From the NCBI RefSeq assembly GCF_000952685.1, contig NZ_JYHV01000013.1, positions 62,001 through 126,000 of the forward strand: 64,000 nucleotides of DNA. Reading direction: 5' to 3'. The DNA comes from Stutzerimonas stutzeri (GTDB lineage Bacteria; Pseudomonadota; Gammaproteobacteria; Pseudomonadales; Pseudomonadaceae). Position numbers and translations under genes: made by a program. The notes below the pieces were generated by a model. It was not told the origin of the DNA and made no database searches. It was given only the letters and a program-made list of their open reading frames with translations. Positions 45,546 to 56,886 of the stretch are shown in pieces (the first letter of the stretch is position 1; each line of letters begins with the position of its first letter).

Positions 45546-46307
45546 ATGGAAAAGGTCAGGCAGACTGCCGGGCGGAATGTACCCCGTCATGTCGCAGTCA
45601 TCATGGATGGCAACAATCGCTGGGCAAAACGGCGTCTTTTACCGGGCGTGGCTGGGCATAAGGCCGGAGTCGATGCGGTGCGAGCTGTCATCGAGGTATG
45701 TGCCGAGGCGGGTGTCGAGGTGCTGACACTGTTCGCCTTTTCCAGCGAGAACTGGCAGCGGCCGGCCGAGGAGGTCGGTGCGCTGATGGAGCTGTTCCTG
45801 ACCGCGTTGCGCCGTGAGGCGCGCAAGCTCAATGAAAACGGCATCAGCCTGCGGATCATTGGTGATCGCTCGCGCTTCCATCCCGAGCTGCAGGCTGCAA
45901 TGCTCGAAGCGGAAGAAATGACCGCCGGCCCTGGCCGTTTCGTACTTCAGGTTGCTGCCAACTATGGCGGTCAATGGGACATTCTCCAGGCCGCTCAGCG
46001 GATGGCTCGTGAAGCACAGGCGGGACACCTCGATCCGAACGAGATCTCGCCGGCACTTTTCCAGAGCTATCTCGCAACGGCTGATATGCCATTACCTGAC
46101 CTTTGCATTCGTACTGGTGGTGAGCGGCGCATCAGCAATTTTCTGTTGTGGCAACTGGCTTACGCCGAGTTGTATTTTTCTGATCTGTTCTGGCCGGATT
46201 TCAAACACGATGCCATGCGCACTGCACTGGCCGATTTCGCCAAGCGGCAGCGGCGTTTCGGCAAGACCGGTGATCAGGTTGAAACAGAGGTTCGTGCCGA
46301 ATGCTGA
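45546..46307 (+). CDS. uppS: Di-trans,poly-cis-undecaprenyl-diphosphate synthase
   Basis: This 253-residue cis-prenyltransferase makes C55 undecaprenyl diphosphate, the lipid carrier for peptidoglycan and O-antigen. It has VIMDGNNRWAKRR with the catalytic Asp, TLFAFSSENWQRP, RTGGERRISNFLLWQLAYAE and DLFWPDF. It overlaps cdsA by 7 bases. Any use of the carrier by the flippase genes at the left of the window is inference. Confidence 0.96.
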   Translation: MEKVRQTAGRNVPRHVAVIMDGNNRWAKRRLLPGVAGHKAGVDAVRAVIEVCAEAGVEVLTLFAFSSENWQRPAEEVGALMELFLTALRREARKLNENGISLRIIGDRSRFHPELQAAMLEAEEMTAGPGRFVLQVAANYGGQWDILQAAQRMAREAQAGHLDPNEISPALFQSYLATADMPLPDLCIRTGGERRISNFLLWQLAYAELYFSDLFWPDFKHDAMRTALADFAKRQRRFGKTGDQVETEVRAEC

Positions 46308-47116
46308 AACAACGCATCATGACCGCCGCCGTTCTGCTACCAATCGCGCTGATTGGCTTTTTCCTTCTCGAGGGCCTCGCATTCGCTTTGTTCATCGGCG
46401 TTGTGGTGGTGCTGGGTGGCTGGGAGTGGGCGCGCCTTGCGGGCTTTGCTGGGCAGCTCGCGCGGATTGGCTATGCCGCGGTGGTCGCACTGCTCTTGAT
46501 TTTGCTGTATCGGATGTCGGTGGCCGCTGCGTGGCTGCTCCCGCTCAGTGTGCTCTGGTGGCTGGCTGCCACCGCGCTGGTGCTCGGTTACCCTGGTAGT
46601 CAGCGCTACTGGGGGGGGCGTGTGGGTAGCCTGGTGATCGGTTTGTTGATTTTGTTGCCGGCGTGGCAGGCCTTGGTACAGCTCAAGCAATGGCCACAAG
46701 GCAACTGGCTGATCGTGGCGGTGATGGTCCTGGTCTGGGCTGCTGATATCGGAGCCTATTTTTCCGGTAAAGCGCTGGGGCGGCGCAAGTTGGCGCCTCA
46801 GGTCAGTCCGGGCAAGAGTTGGGAAGGCCTGGTCGGTGGGCTCATCACCAGCCTGTTGATTACGCTGGCTGTCGGGCTTTATCGGGGGTGGTCTCCCCGC
46901 GAGCTGGTACTGGCGCTGCTCGGTGCTGCAGTGGTCGTCGTGATTTCGGTGGTAGGTGATCTGACCGAAAGCATGTTCAAGCGCAGCTCGGGAATCAAGG
47001 ACAGCAGTCAGTTGTTGCCTGGGCACGGGGGCGTGATGGATCGCATCGACAGCCTGACCGCTGCGGTGCCGGTTTTCACCGTTCTGCTGTGGCTGGCTGG
47101 GTGGGGTGCTTGGTGA
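46301..47116 (+). CDS. cdsA: Phosphatidate cytidylyltransferase
   Basis: This 271-residue membrane enzyme makes CDP-diacylglycerol from phosphatidate and CTP. It has about seven helices, [32 protein letters not shown], and the signature [18 protein letters not shown] with [14 protein letters not shown]. It starts inside the end of uppS and its stop overlaps the GTG start of dxr (GTGA). The order uppS-cdsA-dxr is conserved in proteobacteria. Confidence 0.96.
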   Translation: MLKQRIMTAAVLLPIALIGFFLLEGLAFALFIGVVVVLGGWEWARLAGFAGQLARIGYAAVVALLLILLYRMSVAAAWLLPLSVLWWLAATALVLGYPGSQRYWGGRVGSLVIGLLILLPAWQALVQLKQWPQGNWLIVAVMVLVWAADIGAYFSGKALGRRKLAPQVSPGKSWEGLVGGLITSLLITLAVGLYRGWSPRELVLALLGAAVVVVISVVGDLTESMFKRSSGIKDSSQLLPGHGGVMDRIDSLTAAVPVFTVLLWLAGWGAW

Positions 47117-48303
47117 GCGCACCCCTACAGGTCACGGTCCTTGGCGCGACGGGATCGATCGGGCTGAGTACGCTGGATGTGATGGCTCGTCATCCCGAGC
47201 GCTACCAGGCCTTCGCACTCACGGCGTTCAGTCGTATCGCCGAGCTGCGCGATTTGTGCCGCCTGCATCGCCCCCGATATGCCGTGGTCGATGGTAGCGA
47301 CAAGGCTCGGGAGCTCCAGGGGCAGCTCGACTCCGACGGAATCAAGACTCGTGTGCTGGTAGGCGAGGGTGGACTGAGCGAAGTTGCGGCCCATCCCGAA
47401 GTCGATGTGGTGATGGCTGCGATTGTCGGCGCCGCAGGCCTGCGCCCCACTCTGGCGGCGGTTCAGGCCAGCAAGCGGGTATTGTTGGCGAACAAGGAGG
47501 CGCTGGTCATGTCCGGCGCGCTGTTCATGCAGGCGTTGCGCGACAGCGAGGCGGTGCTGCTGCCCATCGATAGCGAGCACAACGCTATATTTCAATGTCT
47601 GCCGGGCAACTATGGCCATGGGCTCGGCAGCGTCGGGGTGAGGCGGATTCTGCTTACCGCATCCGGCGGGCCGTTCCGTCAGCTCCCGCTGGAGCAGCTT
47701 TCAGCGGTCTCCGCCGATCAGGCATGTGCGCATCCGAACTGGTCCATGGGACGAAAGATCTCTGTGGACTCGGCCAGCATGATGAACAAGGGGCTCGAGC
47801 TCATCGAGGCGTGCTGGCTGTTCAATGCGCGCCCCGATCAGGTCGAGGTGGTCATTCATCCGCAAAGCGTCATTCACTCGATGGTCGACTACATCGATGG
47901 CTCTGTGCTGGCACAGCTCGGGAACCCGGACATGCGCACGCCTATCGCTCATGCGCTGGCGTGGCCGGAGCGAATCGATTCAGGCGTGTCGGCATTGGAT
48001 CTGCTGCAGACCGGCCGTCTGGATTTCGAAGCGCCCGACCAGCAGAGGTTCCCTTGTTTGCGTATTGCTCGGCAGGCTGCCCAGGATGGCGGAACGGCAC
48101 CGGCAATGCTCAATGCGGCGAACGAGGTGGCGGTGGATGCATTTCTCAACGGTCGCATTCGCTTCACCGAGATCGCGAGTATCATCGAGGACGTTCTCGA
48201 TCTGGAAGCGTCGGTTCCGGCCCGCTGTCTGGCGGATGTGTTTGCGGCCGATGCGCAGGCCCGAACGTTGGCGGCGCGTTGGTTGCATAGTCGCAATCGC
48301 TAA
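47113..48303 (+). CDS. dxr: 1-deoxy-D-xylulose 5-phosphate reductoisomerase
   Basis: This 396-residue NADPH enzyme makes MEP, committing carbon to the non-mevalonate isoprenoid route. It has [20 protein letters not shown] (NADPH loop), [25 protein letters not shown] (metal ligands), LTASGGPF and [20 protein letters not shown]. The start is GTG at 47113 in a GTGA overlap with cdsA, with GGGTGGGG upstream; this gives the usual N-terminus and length. The product ultimately feeds uppS. Confidence 0.96.
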   Translation: MSAPLQVTVLGATGSIGLSTLDVMARHPERYQAFALTAFSRIAELRDLCRLHRPRYAVVDGSDKARELQGQLDSDGIKTRVLVGEGGLSEVAAHPEVDVVMAAIVGAAGLRPTLAAVQASKRVLLANKEALVMSGALFMQALRDSEAVLLPIDSEHNAIFQCLPGNYGHGLGSVGVRRILLTASGGPFRQLPLEQLSAVSADQACAHPNWSMGRKISVDSASMMNKGLELIEACWLFNARPDQVEVVIHPQSVIHSMVDYIDGSVLAQLGNPDMRTPIAHALAWPERIDSGVSALDLLQTGRLDFEAPDQQRFPCLRIARQAAQDGGTAPAMLNAANEVAVDAFLNGRIRFTEIASIIEDVLDLEASVPARCLADVFAADAQARTLAARWLHSRNR

Positions 48304-48396
48304 CGGTTGAGGGTGTTCGCTTAGCAAAGCGATACAGGGCTCTGGGTCCGCCGGAGTCGGGAGCCGCTGAACAAGCCTTTCGAGGCAGAGGAAAAT

Positions 48397-49746
48397 ATGG
48401 GCGCGCTGTACATGATTATGGGCACCCTGGTGGCGCTGGGTGTGCTGGTAACCTTCCATGAATACGGGCATTTCTGGGTCGCGCGTCGTTGCGGCGTCAA
48501 GGTCCTGCGGTTCTCGGTAGGCTTCGGTCGTCCCCTACTGCGCTGGCATGATCGCCAAGGCACCGAGTTCGTCCTGGCGGCGATTCCGCTTGGCGGTTAC
48601 GTGAAAATGCTCGATGAGCGAGAGGGTGATGTACCTCCGGCGCTGTTGGAGCAGACGTTCAATCGCAAGACGGTCAAACAGCGCTTCGCTATCGTATCGG
48701 CTGGGCCCTTGGCCAACTTTCTGCTTGCCCTGGTGTTCTTCTGGGCGCTGGCGATGCTCGGCACCGAGCAGGTTCGGCCAGTGGTGGGCGCCGTCGAGGC
48801 TGGCAGCCTCGCCGAGCGAGCCGGGCTGGCGGCCGGGCAGGAAATCGTCGAGATCAACGGCAAACCCACCTCCGGCTGGGCTGAGGTTAACCTTCAGCTG
48901 ATCAGGCGGCTTGGAGAAAGCGGTTCGCTGGAGATTCTGGTGCGTACCGATGGTGATCGGACGCGGCGTCTGCAGCTGGAACTCAATGACTGGCTCAAAG
49001 GTGTCGAGGAACCGGATCCGATAGGTTCGCTGGGTATCCGGCCCTGGCGGCCGGAAATCGCCCCGGTCGTTGCACAGCTGGATCCCGAAGGGCCTGCGCA
49101 GGCAGCGGGCGTGCGTCTTGCTGATCGTCTGGTCAGCCTGGACGGCAAGCCGCTGAATGAATGGCAGCAAGTCATCGATCGCGTAAAGCCCTTGGCTGGT
49201 CGATCTGTGCAGTTGGAGGTCGAGCGTGACGGACAGCTCGTCGACCTGCCTCTGACACTGGCCGAGCGTGGCGAGGGCGAAAGCCGTCGGGGCTATTTGG
49301 GGGCCGGCGTTGCCGCTAGCGAATGGCCTGCGGACATGCTTCGAAGCGTCCGCTATGGGCCGGTCGAAGCAGTGGGGGAAGGGCTTCGCCGCACCTGGAC
49401 GATGAGCGTCCTAACGCTCGATTCGCTGAAGAAAATGGTCTTCGGCGAGCTCTCGGTAAAAAACTTGAGCGGTCCGATAACCATTGCTAAAGTGGCGGGC
49501 GCTTCTGCACAGTCCGGCGTGGGCGACTTTCTCAATTTCCTCGCCTACCTGAGCATTAGCCTTGGAGTGCTCAATCTATTGCCTATCCCGGTCCTGGATG
49601 GTGGGCATCTGCTCTTCTATCTGGTCGAGTGGGTCCGTGGACGTCCCTTGTCGGACAAGGTCCAGGGCTGGGGAGTACAGATCGGCATCAGCCTGGTAGT
49701 TGGGGTGATGCTGCTTGCGTTGGTCAACGACCTTGGCCGCCTTTAA
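48397..49746 (+). CDS. rseP: Site-2 intramembrane zinc protease RseP (MucP)
   Basis: This 449-residue S2P-family protease cleaves the anti-sigma factor RseA/MucA inside the membrane to free the envelope-stress sigma factor. Zinc site HEYGH lies in the first helix (VTFHEYGHFWVARRCGVKVL). Two PDZ domains follow, with GAVEAGSLAERAGLAAGQEI and QLDPEGPAQAAGVRLADRLV. The second active-site motif is LNLLPIPVLDGGHL. GAGGAAA lies before the ATG. bamA follows after 69 bases; both serve outer-membrane homeostasis. Confidence 0.95.
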   Translation: MGALYMIMGTLVALGVLVTFHEYGHFWVARRCGVKVLRFSVGFGRPLLRWHDRQGTEFVLAAIPLGGYVKMLDEREGDVPPALLEQTFNRKTVKQRFAIVSAGPLANFLLALVFFWALAMLGTEQVRPVVGAVEAGSLAERAGLAAGQEIVEINGKPTSGWAEVNLQLIRRLGESGSLEILVRTDGDRTRRLQLELNDWLKGVEEPDPIGSLGIRPWRPEIAPVVAQLDPEGPAQAAGVRLADRLVSLDGKPLNEWQQVIDRVKPLAGRSVQLEVERDGQLVDLPLTLAERGEGESRRGYLGAGVAASEWPADMLRSVRYGPVEAVGEGLRRTWTMSVLTLDSLKKMVFGELSVKNLSGPITIAKVAGASAQSGVGDFLNFLAYLSISLGVLNLLPIPVLDGGHLLFYLVEWVRGRPLSDKVQGWGVQIGISLVVGVMLLALVNDLGRL

Positions 49747-49815
49747 CCGCCATATACCTTGATGTCGCCGCGCCACGCGCAGGTTCAATTATCAGGTTTG
49801 AAAAGAAAGGACTTC

Positions 49816-52179
49816 ATGAAACGTCTGCTGCTACCTGCGGTAATTTCCGCACTGATGATTGCCGAAGTTCACGCCGAGTCCTTCACCATCTCCGATATAC
49901 GTGTCAATGGCCTGCAGCGTGTCTCCGCCGGTAGCGTCTTTGGCGCCTTGCCGTTGAACGTCGGACAGGCCGCCGATGACAGTCGTCTGGTAGACGCAAC
50001 TCGTGCGCTCTTTCGCACCGGCTTTTTCGAGGACATCCAGCTCGGGCGTGAAGGTGATGTGCTGGTAATCAATGTGGTCGAGCGGCCATCGATTTCTGGC
50101 ATCGAGATCGATGGCAACAAGGCGATCAAGACCGAAGATCTTCTTTCCGGTTTGCAGCAGTCGGGCCTGGCCGAGGGCGAGATCTTCCAGCGTGCCACGC
50201 TCGAAGGCGTGCGCAACGAATTGCAGCGCCAGTACGTCGCGCAAGGCCGTTACTCGGCCACCATCGAGACCGACGTGGTCCCACAGCCACGTAACCGCGT
50301 TGCGCTGAAGATCAATATCAACGAAGGATCGGTTGCTGCGATCAAGCACATCAATGTCGTTGGTAACTCGGTCTTCCCCGAGGAAGACCTGACCGACCTA
50401 TTCGAGCTGAAGACCAGCAACTGGCTGTCGTTCTTCCGCAATGACGACAAATACGCGCGCGAAAAGCTCTCAGGCGACCTTGAGCGCCTGCGTTCCTATT
50501 ATCTGGACCGCGGCTACATCAACATGGATATCACCTCGACCCAGGTATCCATCACGCCGGACAAGAGAGACGTCTATATCACGGTCAACATTGCCGAGGG
50601 CGACCGCTACACAGTCAGCGACGTCAAGCTCAGCGGTGATTTGAAAGTGCCGCAAGAGGAACTGCAGACGTTGCTATTGGCCAAGCCAGGGCAGGTTTTC
50701 TCGCGCAAGGTCATGACCACCACGTCGGAGCTGATCACTCGACGCCTGGGGAATGAGGGCTACACCTTCGCCAACGTTAACGGCGTGCCGGAAACGAACG
50801 ACGAAGACAATACCGTCGCGATCACCTTTGTGGTCGATCCTGGCAAGCGGGCCTACGTCAATCGCATCAATTTCCGCGGTAACACCAAGACGGAAGACGA
50901 AGTGTTGCGTCGTGAGATGCGCCAGATGGAGGGCGGCTGGGCATCGACCTACCTGATCGACCAATCCAAGACGCGTCTAGAGCGCCTGGGCTTCTTCAAA
51001 GAAGTGAATGTCGAAACACCGCAGGTGCCCGGCACCGACGATCAGATTGACGTGAATTACAGCGTCGAAGAGCAGCCGTCCGGCTCGATCATGGCGAGCA
51101 TCGGCTTCGCCCAGAACGCTGGTCTGATTCTCGGTGGCTCGATCAGCCAGAACAACTTCCTCGGCACCGGCAACCGAGTCAGCCTCGGGCTGACGCGCAG
51201 CGAATATCAGTCGCGCTACAACTTCGGTTTCGTCGATCCTTACTGGACTGAAGACGGCGTCAGCCTCGGCTACAACGCCTTCTATCGCACTACCGATTAC
51301 GACGAGCTGGACTATGACGTGTCCAGCTACTCGGTCGACAGTCTAGGTGCGGGCGTCAATATCGGCTATCCGATCAGCGAGACGTCACGGCTATCCTTCG
51401 GCTTGTCCGCGCAACAGGACACCATCGACAGCGGTCGTTACACGGTCGACGAAATTTTCGATTTCATGGAAGAGGAAGGCGATAGCTACCTCAACTTCAA
51501 AGCATCGGTGGGCTGGTCCGAATCCACCCTGAACCGCGGCGTGTTGGCGACGCGAGGACACTCGCAGAGCCTGTCGCTGGAAACCACCATTCCGGGCAGC
51601 GACCTGTCGTTCTACAAGCTCGACTACAATGCGCAGCTTTTCGTTCCGGTGACCAAGACGTACACCATGCGGCTACATACCCAGTTGGGCTATGGCGACG
51701 CTTACGGATCGACCTCACGCCTTCCTTTCTATGAGCATTACTATGCCGGCGGTTTCAATTCGGTTCGTGGCTTCGAGGACAGCAGTCTAGGACCGCGCAG
51801 TACGCCGAGCCGAGGCGAGGACGTGACCGGGAATGAAGGCACCATTGCCGACCCGGACCAGGATGCGTTGCCTTATGGTGGTAACGTATTGATCCAGGGT
51901 GGGATGGAACTGCTCTTTCCTATGCCATTCGTCAAGGATCAGCGTTCGCTGCGCACCTCGGTGTTCTGGGATGTGGGTAACGTCTACGATACGAATTGCC
52001 CGTCGGGCTCTGCCAAGTGCAGCGACATCGATATTGGCGACATGGCCAGTTCGGTCGGCGTCGGTCTGACCTGGATCACCGCCATGGGGCCCTTGAGTTT
52101 CAGTCTGGCGATGCCAGTGATGAAGCCGGACGATGCTGATACCCAAGTCTTCCAGTTCTCGCTGGGCCAAACCTTTTAA
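49816..52179 (+). CDS. bamA: Outer-membrane assembly factor BamA
   Basis: This 787-residue protein inserts beta-barrel proteins into the outer membrane. It has a signal peptide (start MKRLLLPAVISALMIAEVHA), five POTRA repeats (such as FTISDIRVNGLQRVSAGSVF and AYVNRINFRGNTKTEDEVLR), and a 16-strand barrel with the L6 motif GGFNSVRGFEDSS and a final aromatic strand ending FSLGQTF. AAAGGA precedes the ATG at 49816. skp follows after 47 bases, so chaperone and insertase are encoded together. Confidence 0.97.
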   Translation: MKRLLLPAVISALMIAEVHAESFTISDIRVNGLQRVSAGSVFGALPLNVGQAADDSRLVDATRALFRTGFFEDIQLGREGDVLVINVVERPSISGIEIDGNKAIKTEDLLSGLQQSGLAEGEIFQRATLEGVRNELQRQYVAQGRYSATIETDVVPQPRNRVALKININEGSVAAIKHINVVGNSVFPEEDLTDLFELKTSNWLSFFRNDDKYAREKLSGDLERLRSYYLDRGYINMDITSTQVSITPDKRDVYITVNIAEGDRYTVSDVKLSGDLKVPQEELQTLLLAKPGQVFSRKVMTTTSELITRRLGNEGYTFANVNGVPETNDEDNTVAITFVVDPGKRAYVNRINFRGNTKTEDEVLRREMRQMEGGWASTYLIDQSKTRLERLGFFKEVNVETPQVPGTDDQIDVNYSVEEQPSGSIMASIGFAQNAGLILGGSISQNNFLGTGNRVSLGLTRSEYQSRYNFGFVDPYWTEDGVSLGYNAFYRTTDYDELDYDVSSYSVDSLGAGVNIGYPISETSRLSFGLSAQQDTIDSGRYTVDEIFDFMEEEGDSYLNFKASVGWSESTLNRGVLATRGHSQSLSLETTIPGSDLSFYKLDYNAQLFVPVTKTYTMRLHTQLGYGDAYGSTSRLPFYEHYYAGGFNSVRGFEDSSLGPRSTPSRGEDVTGNEGTIADPDQDALPYGGNVLIQGGMELLFPMPFVKDQRSLRTSVFWDVGNVYDTNCPSGSAKCSDIDIGDMASSVGVGLTWITAMGPLSFSLAMPVMKPDDADTQVFQFSLGQTF

Positions 52180-52226
52180 TCACCTGGAGCGACGCTCCAG
52201 CGCATTTATGAAGAGTGGTATATACC

Positions 52227-52730
52227 GTGCGTAAGTTGACCCAATTGCTTGTTGTTGCCGCTGCCCTGGTGGCGACCCCCGCATTCGCCGAGATGAAAAT
52301 CGCGGTAATGAACTATCAGATGGCTTTGCTCGAATCAGACGCCGCCAAGCGCTATTCGGTCGACGCGGAAAAGAAATTCGGTCCGCAACTGGAGAAGCTC
52401 AAAGGATTGGAAAGCGATGCCAAGCGCATCCAGGACCGCCTGGGCAAGGACGGTGACAAGATGCAGCAGGCCGAGCGTGAACGTCTCGAACTCGAATTTA
52501 AGCAGAAGGCCCGTGATTTTCAGTTCCTTTCCAAGGAGCTCAACGAGTCCAAGGCTGCCGCCGATCGTGACATGCTCAAGCAGCTCAAGCCGAAGCTGGA
52601 CAAGTCTGTAGAAGAGGTCATCAAAAAGGGTGACTACGACCTGGTGCTCGAGCGCGGAGCTGTGGTTGATGTCAAGCCGCAATACGACATCACGCGCCAG
52701 GTCATTGAGCGCATGAATCAGTTGCGCTGA
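52227..52730 (+). CDS. skp: Periplasmic chaperone Skp/OmpH family
   Basis: This 167-residue protein holds unfolded outer-membrane proteins in the periplasm. It has a signal peptide (cleavage after AFA, leaving [20 protein letters not shown]) and a long coiled-coil middle rich in Lys/Glu/Gln, ending [13 protein letters not shown]. The start is taken as GTG 52227 with AAGAGTGG upstream; an earlier GTG at 52215 would overlap the ribosome site. Its stop overlaps lpxD as TGATG. Confidence 0.93.
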   Translation: MRKLTQLLVVAAALVATPAFAEMKIAVMNYQMALLESDAAKRYSVDAEKKFGPQLEKLKGLESDAKRIQDRLGKDGDKMQQAERERLELEFKQKARDFQFLSKELNESKAAADRDMLKQLKPKLDKSVEEVIKKGDYDLVLERGAVVDVKPQYDITRQVIERMNQLR

Positions 52731-53788
52731 TGAGTGAGGTTGTCTATACGCTTGGCGATCTCGCCGAGCGGCTAGGAGCTGAACTACGCGGCGATGCCTC
52801 GCTGCGGGTGTCGGGGCTGGCAACGCTGCAAGATGCCGGTCCTGAGCAGTTGAGCTTCCTGGCTAATGCGCAGTATCGGAAGTTTCTCGCCACCACGCGT
52901 GCGGGCTGCGTGCTGCTGACCGCGAAGGATGCCGAGGGCTATGCTGGCACCGCGCTGGTGGTCGTCAATCCGTATCTTGCCTATGCGCGGCTCTCTCATC
53001 TGTTCGAGACACGGGCTCAGGCACCTGTAGGCATCCACCCCAGCGCCGTTGTTGATCCAAGTGCCGAGATCGACGCTACCGCGCGTATTGGTGCTCAAGT
53101 GGTAATCGAGGCCGATGCCTGGATCGGGCCCAACGTAGAAATCGGTGCCCAGTCGGTGGTCGGTGCGAGGAGCCGCATCGGCGCCGGTGGTCGACTGGCC
53201 GCCCGGGTGACGCTATGTCACGACGTGATCATCGGCGAGCGGGTGGTCATTCAGCCAGGTGCGGTGATTGGCGGCGAAGGCTTCGGCTTTGCTAACGAGC
53301 GGGGCAGTTGGGAAAAGATTGCTCAACTCGGCGGAGTTCGTATCGGTGACGACGTAGAGATTGGCGCTAATACCACCATCGATCGCGGTGCGATATCGGA
53401 CACAGTGATCGGCAACGGCGTGAAGCTGGATAACCAGATCATGATCGCTCATAACGTCCAGATCGGCGATAACACCGCCATGGCTGGCTGTTCGGGAATA
53501 TCCGGGAGCACGAAAGTCGGCCGCAACTGCATGATTGCCGGGGGTGCTGGGCTCGTTGGTCACATCGAAGTTTGCGATAACGTGTTCATTACCGGCATGA
53601 CCATGGTCACCCGGTCAATCACCGAGCCGGGAAGCTATTCTTCCGGGACAGCCATGCAGACCGCCGCCGAATGGCGCAAAAGTGCGGCCCGGATTCGTCA
53701 TCTTGATGACATGGCGCGCCGCCTGCAACAAGTGGAAAAACGCCTGGCCTCCGTGACCCCAAGCGGGGATGCGTCTTCTGATGCCTGA
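52730..53788 (+). CDS. lpxD: UDP-3-O-acylglucosamine N-acyltransferase
   Basis: This 352-residue enzyme adds the second acyl chain in lipid A synthesis. It has an N-terminal uridine-binding domain ([33 protein letters not shown]) and a left-handed beta-helix of hexapeptide repeats, with [12 protein letters not shown] and [20 protein letters not shown] where the catalytic His lies. It starts in the TGATG of skp. fabZ follows after 100 bases. Confidence 0.96.
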   Translation: MSEVVYTLGDLAERLGAELRGDASLRVSGLATLQDAGPEQLSFLANAQYRKFLATTRAGCVLLTAKDAEGYAGTALVVVNPYLAYARLSHLFETRAQAPVGIHPSAVVDPSAEIDATARIGAQVVIEADAWIGPNVEIGAQSVVGARSRIGAGGRLAARVTLCHDVIIGERVVIQPGAVIGGEGFGFANERGSWEKIAQLGGVRIGDDVEIGANTTIDRGAISDTVIGNGVKLDNQIMIAHNVQIGDNTAMAGCSGISGSTKVGRNCMIAGGAGLVGHIEVCDNVFITGMTMVTRSITEPGSYSSGTAMQTAAEWRKSAARIRHLDDMARRLQQVEKRLASVTPSGDASSDA

Positions 53789-53888
53789 TCCTGTCGTCTG
53801 ATTGCCTCCTGCTAAAGGCTCGCGCCAGCGGGTTGCACGGCAGCGGTGCCGTGCTGGCTCCCATAATCCTTACGGGCTTTTTCTACAT

Positions 53889-54329
53889 ATGATGGATATC
53901 AACGAGATTCGCGAATACCTTCCGCACCGTTACCCCTTTCTGTTGGTTGATCGGGTGGTGGAGTTGGACACGGATGCCAAGCGGGTTCGCGCCTACAAGA
54001 ACGTCACCATCAACGAACCCTTCTTTAACGGGCATTTCCCGCAGCATCCAATCATGCCGGGTGTGCTGATTATCGAAGCCATGGCGCAGGCCGCCGGGCT
54101 GCTCGGTTTCAAGATGATGGGGGTGAAGCCAGCCGATGGCACACTTTATTATTTCGTCGGTTCGGATAAGCTGCGTTTTCGTCAGCCGGTTGTTCCGGGC
54201 GATCAATTGATTCTCGAAGCAACCTTCATCAGTGCCAAGCGTGGGATCTGGAAGTTCGATTGCCGCGCCAGCGTTGATGGCAAGCCCGTATGCTCTGCCG
54301 AAATCATTTGTGCGGAACAGAAGATATGA
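53889..54329 (+). CDS. fabZ: 3-hydroxyacyl-[acyl-carrier-protein] dehydratase FabZ
   Basis: This 146-residue hotdog-fold enzyme dehydrates 3-hydroxyacyl-ACP in fatty acid elongation, competing with LpxA and LpxD for the same substrate pool. Catalytic His and Glu lie in [20 protein letters not shown]. The start at 53889 gives [20 protein letters not shown] as in Pseudomonas; the frame extends upstream without similarity. The ribosome site is weak. It overlaps lpxA by ATGA. Confidence 0.96.
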   Translation: MMDINEIREYLPHRYPFLLVDRVVELDTDAKRVRAYKNVTINEPFFNGHFPQHPIMPGVLIIEAMAQAAGLLGFKMMGVKPADGTLYYFVGSDKLRFRQPVVPGDQLILEATFISAKRGIWKFDCRASVDGKPVCSAEIICAEQKI

Positions 54330-55102
54330 GTTTGATCGACCCTCGCGCCATCGTCGATCCTGCGGCCCGGCTGGCGGATGACGTCCAGGTCGGACCTTGG
54401 TCGATCATCGGCCCGGACGTCGAAATAGGCGAGGGGACGGTGATCGCGTCTCACGTGATCATCAAGGGACCGACCCGTATCGGTCGGTACAATCGAATTT
54501 TCCAGTTTTCTTCGGTAGGTGAAGATACGCCCGACCTCAAGTACAAGGGTGAACCGACCCGCTTAGTCATCGGCGATCACAACGTGATTCGCGAAGGCGT
54601 GACCATTCACCGCGGTACCGTGCAGGATCGAAGCGAAACCACCATCGGCGACCACAACCTGATCATGGCCTACGCGCATATCGGCCATGACAGCGTGATT
54701 GCCAACCACTGTATCCTGGTGAACAACACCGCGCTGGCGGGGCATGTGCACGTGGGCGACTGGGCGATTCTGTCTGGCTATACCCTGGTTCATCAGTACT
54801 GTCATATCGGCGCATACAGCTTTTCGGGGATGGGCACTGCGATCGGCAAGGACGTTCCGGCGTTCGTCACCGTATTCGGCAACCCAGCCGAGGCGCGCAG
54901 CATGAACTTCGAAGGCATGCGCCGCAGGGGGTTCAGCGCGCAAGCCATTCTGGCATTGCGCAACGCCTACAAAGTGGTCTATCGCAAGGGGCTGACGGTC
55001 GAAGCCGCATTGGCTGCGCTCGCTGACGATGCTCAGACGTTTCCGGAAGTGGCGTTGTTTCGGGACTCGGTGCAATCCTCGAATCGCGGTATTACGCGCT
55101 GA
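54326..55102 (+). CDS. lpxA: UDP-N-acetylglucosamine acyltransferase
   Basis: This 258-residue left-handed beta-helix enzyme makes the first committed lipid A intermediate. It has hexapeptide repeats from [20 protein letters not shown], the acyl-chain region GVTIHRGT, the catalytic-His segment [14 protein letters not shown], and a C-terminal helical domain ([20 protein letters not shown]). It starts in the fabZ stop (ATGA) and is followed after one base by lpxB. Confidence 0.96.
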   Translation: MSLIDPRAIVDPAARLADDVQVGPWSIIGPDVEIGEGTVIASHVIIKGPTRIGRYNRIFQFSSVGEDTPDLKYKGEPTRLVIGDHNVIREGVTIHRGTVQDRSETTIGDHNLIMAYAHIGHDSVIANHCILVNNTALAGHVHVGDWAILSGYTLVHQYCHIGAYSFSGMGTAIGKDVPAFVTVFGNPAEARSMNFEGMRRRGFSAQAILALRNAYKVVYRKGLTVEAALAALADDAQTFPEVALFRDSVQSSNRGITR

Positions 55103-55103
55103 T

Positions 55104-56237
55104 ATGTCCAAGCCGCTGACAGTCGCGCTGGTGGCCGGCGAAGCGTCCGGCGACATTCTCGGCTCCGGTCTGATGCAGGCGCTCAAGGCGCAGCATCCGG
55201 GTGTCCAGTTCATCGGTATCGGTGGCCCTCGGATGGAGGCGCAGGGGCTGAAATCCTATTTTCCGATGGAGCGCCTGGCCGTGATGGGGCTGGTGGAGGT
55301 GCTCGGTCGGCTGCCTGAATTGCTGGCGCGCCGCAAGCGGTTGTTGAAAACCTTCCTCGACGTGCGGCCTGATGTTTTCATCGGCATCGACGCGCCGGAT
55401 TTCAACCTGGACCTGGCACTTAAACTGCGGCGCAGCGGTATCAAGACCGTGCATTACGTCAGCCCTTCGGTCTGGGCCTGGCGGCAGAAGCGCGTGTTGA
55501 AGATTCGCGATGCCTGTGACCTGATGCTCACGCTATTTCCCTTCGAGGCGAAGTTCTACGACGCTCATCAGGTAGCGGTTCGTTTCGTTGGTCATCCGCT
55601 GGCCGATGCAATTCCACTGGAGCCTGATCGCGCGGCTGCCAGGGCTGTGCTGAATCTTCCGCAGGAATGTCCGATCGTCGCGCTGATGCCGGGCAGCCGC
55701 GGCGGTGAGGTGGGGCGCCTCGGTGAGCTCTTCCTCAGCGCCGCCGACCGGCTTCGTTCGATGCGCCCGGGTATTCGTTTCGTGGTGCCTTGTGCCAGTC
55801 CCGAACGCCGTGTTCAGCTCGAGCAGATGCTGGCGGGGCGAGATCTTCCGTTGACGCTGCTCGATGGGCGATCCCACGAGGCGTTGGCTGCCTGCAACGC
55901 GGTGCTGATCGCCTCCGGTACCGCGACGCTCGAAGCGTTGTTGTACAAGCGGCCCATGGTCGTAGCCTATAGCGTCGCGCCGCTGACCTTTCGTATCCTC
56001 AAACGCATGGTGAAAAGCCCGTACGTGGCCTTGCCCAACCTGCTGGCTCAGCGTCTTCTGGTGCCGGAGCTTCTGCAGGATGCGGCGACTCCAGAGGCGA
56101 TGGCGCAGTTGCTGTCGCCCTTGCTGGATAACGGCGACGTACAGACCGAGGGGTTCGACGCCATTCACCGAGCCCTACGCTGCGATGCATCCACTCAGGC
56201 GGCCAACGCGGTGCTTGAACTGGTTGGGGCGAACTGA
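55104..56237 (+). CDS. lpxB: Lipid-A-disaccharide synthase
   Basis: This 377-residue GT19 enzyme joins UDP-2,3-diacylglucosamine and lipid X into the lipid A disaccharide. It has [20 protein letters not shown] near the start, [44 protein letters not shown] and the donor-site [20 protein letters not shown]. The start at 55104 follows lpxA by one base; the upstream frame is the tail of lpxA read differently. The stop TGA overlaps the rnhB start (TGATG). Confidence 0.96.
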   Translation: MSKPLTVALVAGEASGDILGSGLMQALKAQHPGVQFIGIGGPRMEAQGLKSYFPMERLAVMGLVEVLGRLPELLARRKRLLKTFLDVRPDVFIGIDAPDFNLDLALKLRRSGIKTVHYVSPSVWAWRQKRVLKIRDACDLMLTLFPFEAKFYDAHQVAVRFVGHPLADAIPLEPDRAAARAVLNLPQECPIVALMPGSRGGEVGRLGELFLSAADRLRSMRPGIRFVVPCASPERRVQLEQMLAGRDLPLTLLDGRSHEALAACNAVLIASGTATLEALLYKRPMVVAYSVAPLTFRILKRMVKSPYVALPNLLAQRLLVPELLQDAATPEAMAQLLSPLLDNGDVQTEGFDAIHRALRCDASTQAANAVLELVGAN

Positions 56238-56878
56238 TGCAAATGGGGCTGGATTTCAATCTGGTTGAAGAGCTGGTTGCCGGTGTCGATGAGGTCGGCC
56301 GCGGCCCGCTTTGCGGTCCGGTTGTAACCGCGGCGGTTATCCTCGATCCGCGTCGACCCATCGAAGGTCTCAACGACTCTAAGAAACTGACCGAGGCGCG
56401 GCGCGAGGCGCTGTTCGATGAGATCTGCGAGAAGGCGCTGGCGTGGTGTATCGCGCGCGCCGAGGTGCAGGAGATCGATCAACTGAATATCCTGCACGCT
56501 ACCATGCTGGCGATGCAGCGTGCGGTCGAGGGTTTGAGCGTGACGCCGCGGCTGGCGCTGATCGATGGCAATCGCTGCCCGCAACTGGCGGTGCCCAGCG
56601 CTTCGGTAATCCAGGGCGATGGCCGGGTGCCTGCCATCGCCGCCGCCTCGATTCTGGCCAAGGTCAGCCGTGATCGGGAGATGTGCGCTCTGGATCTGTG
56701 CTATCCCGGCTATGGACTCGCCGCGCATAAAGGCTATCCGACGCCGAACCACCTGGATGCGCTTCAGCGGCTTGGACCGACAATTATTCACCGTCGCTCG
56801 TTCGCGCCAGTACGCATTCTGCTGGAGCAGGCCACACAGGCTGAGCCCGTGAGCGTCACGGTCGCATTGTCGGTCTGA
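56237..56878 (+). CDS. rnhB: Ribonuclease HII
   Basis: This 213-residue enzyme removes misincorporated ribonucleotides and RNA from RNA-DNA hybrids. Acidic active-site residues start with D18-E19 in [16 protein letters not shown], then LIDGNRCP and AKVSRDREM, with the DSKKL segment and [13 protein letters not shown]. It is coupled to lpxB by a one-base overlap. dnaE follows after a hairpin-containing gap of 101 bases. Confidence 0.95.
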   Translation: MQMGLDFNLVEELVAGVDEVGRGPLCGPVVTAAVILDPRRPIEGLNDSKKLTEARREALFDEICEKALAWCIARAEVQEIDQLNILHATMLAMQRAVEGLSVTPRLALIDGNRCPQLAVPSASVIQGDGRVPAIAAASILAKVSRDREMCALDLCYPGYGLAAHKGYPTPNHLDALQRLGPTIIHRRSFAPVRILLEQATQAEPVSVTVALSV

Positions 56879-56886
56879 ATCGGCGC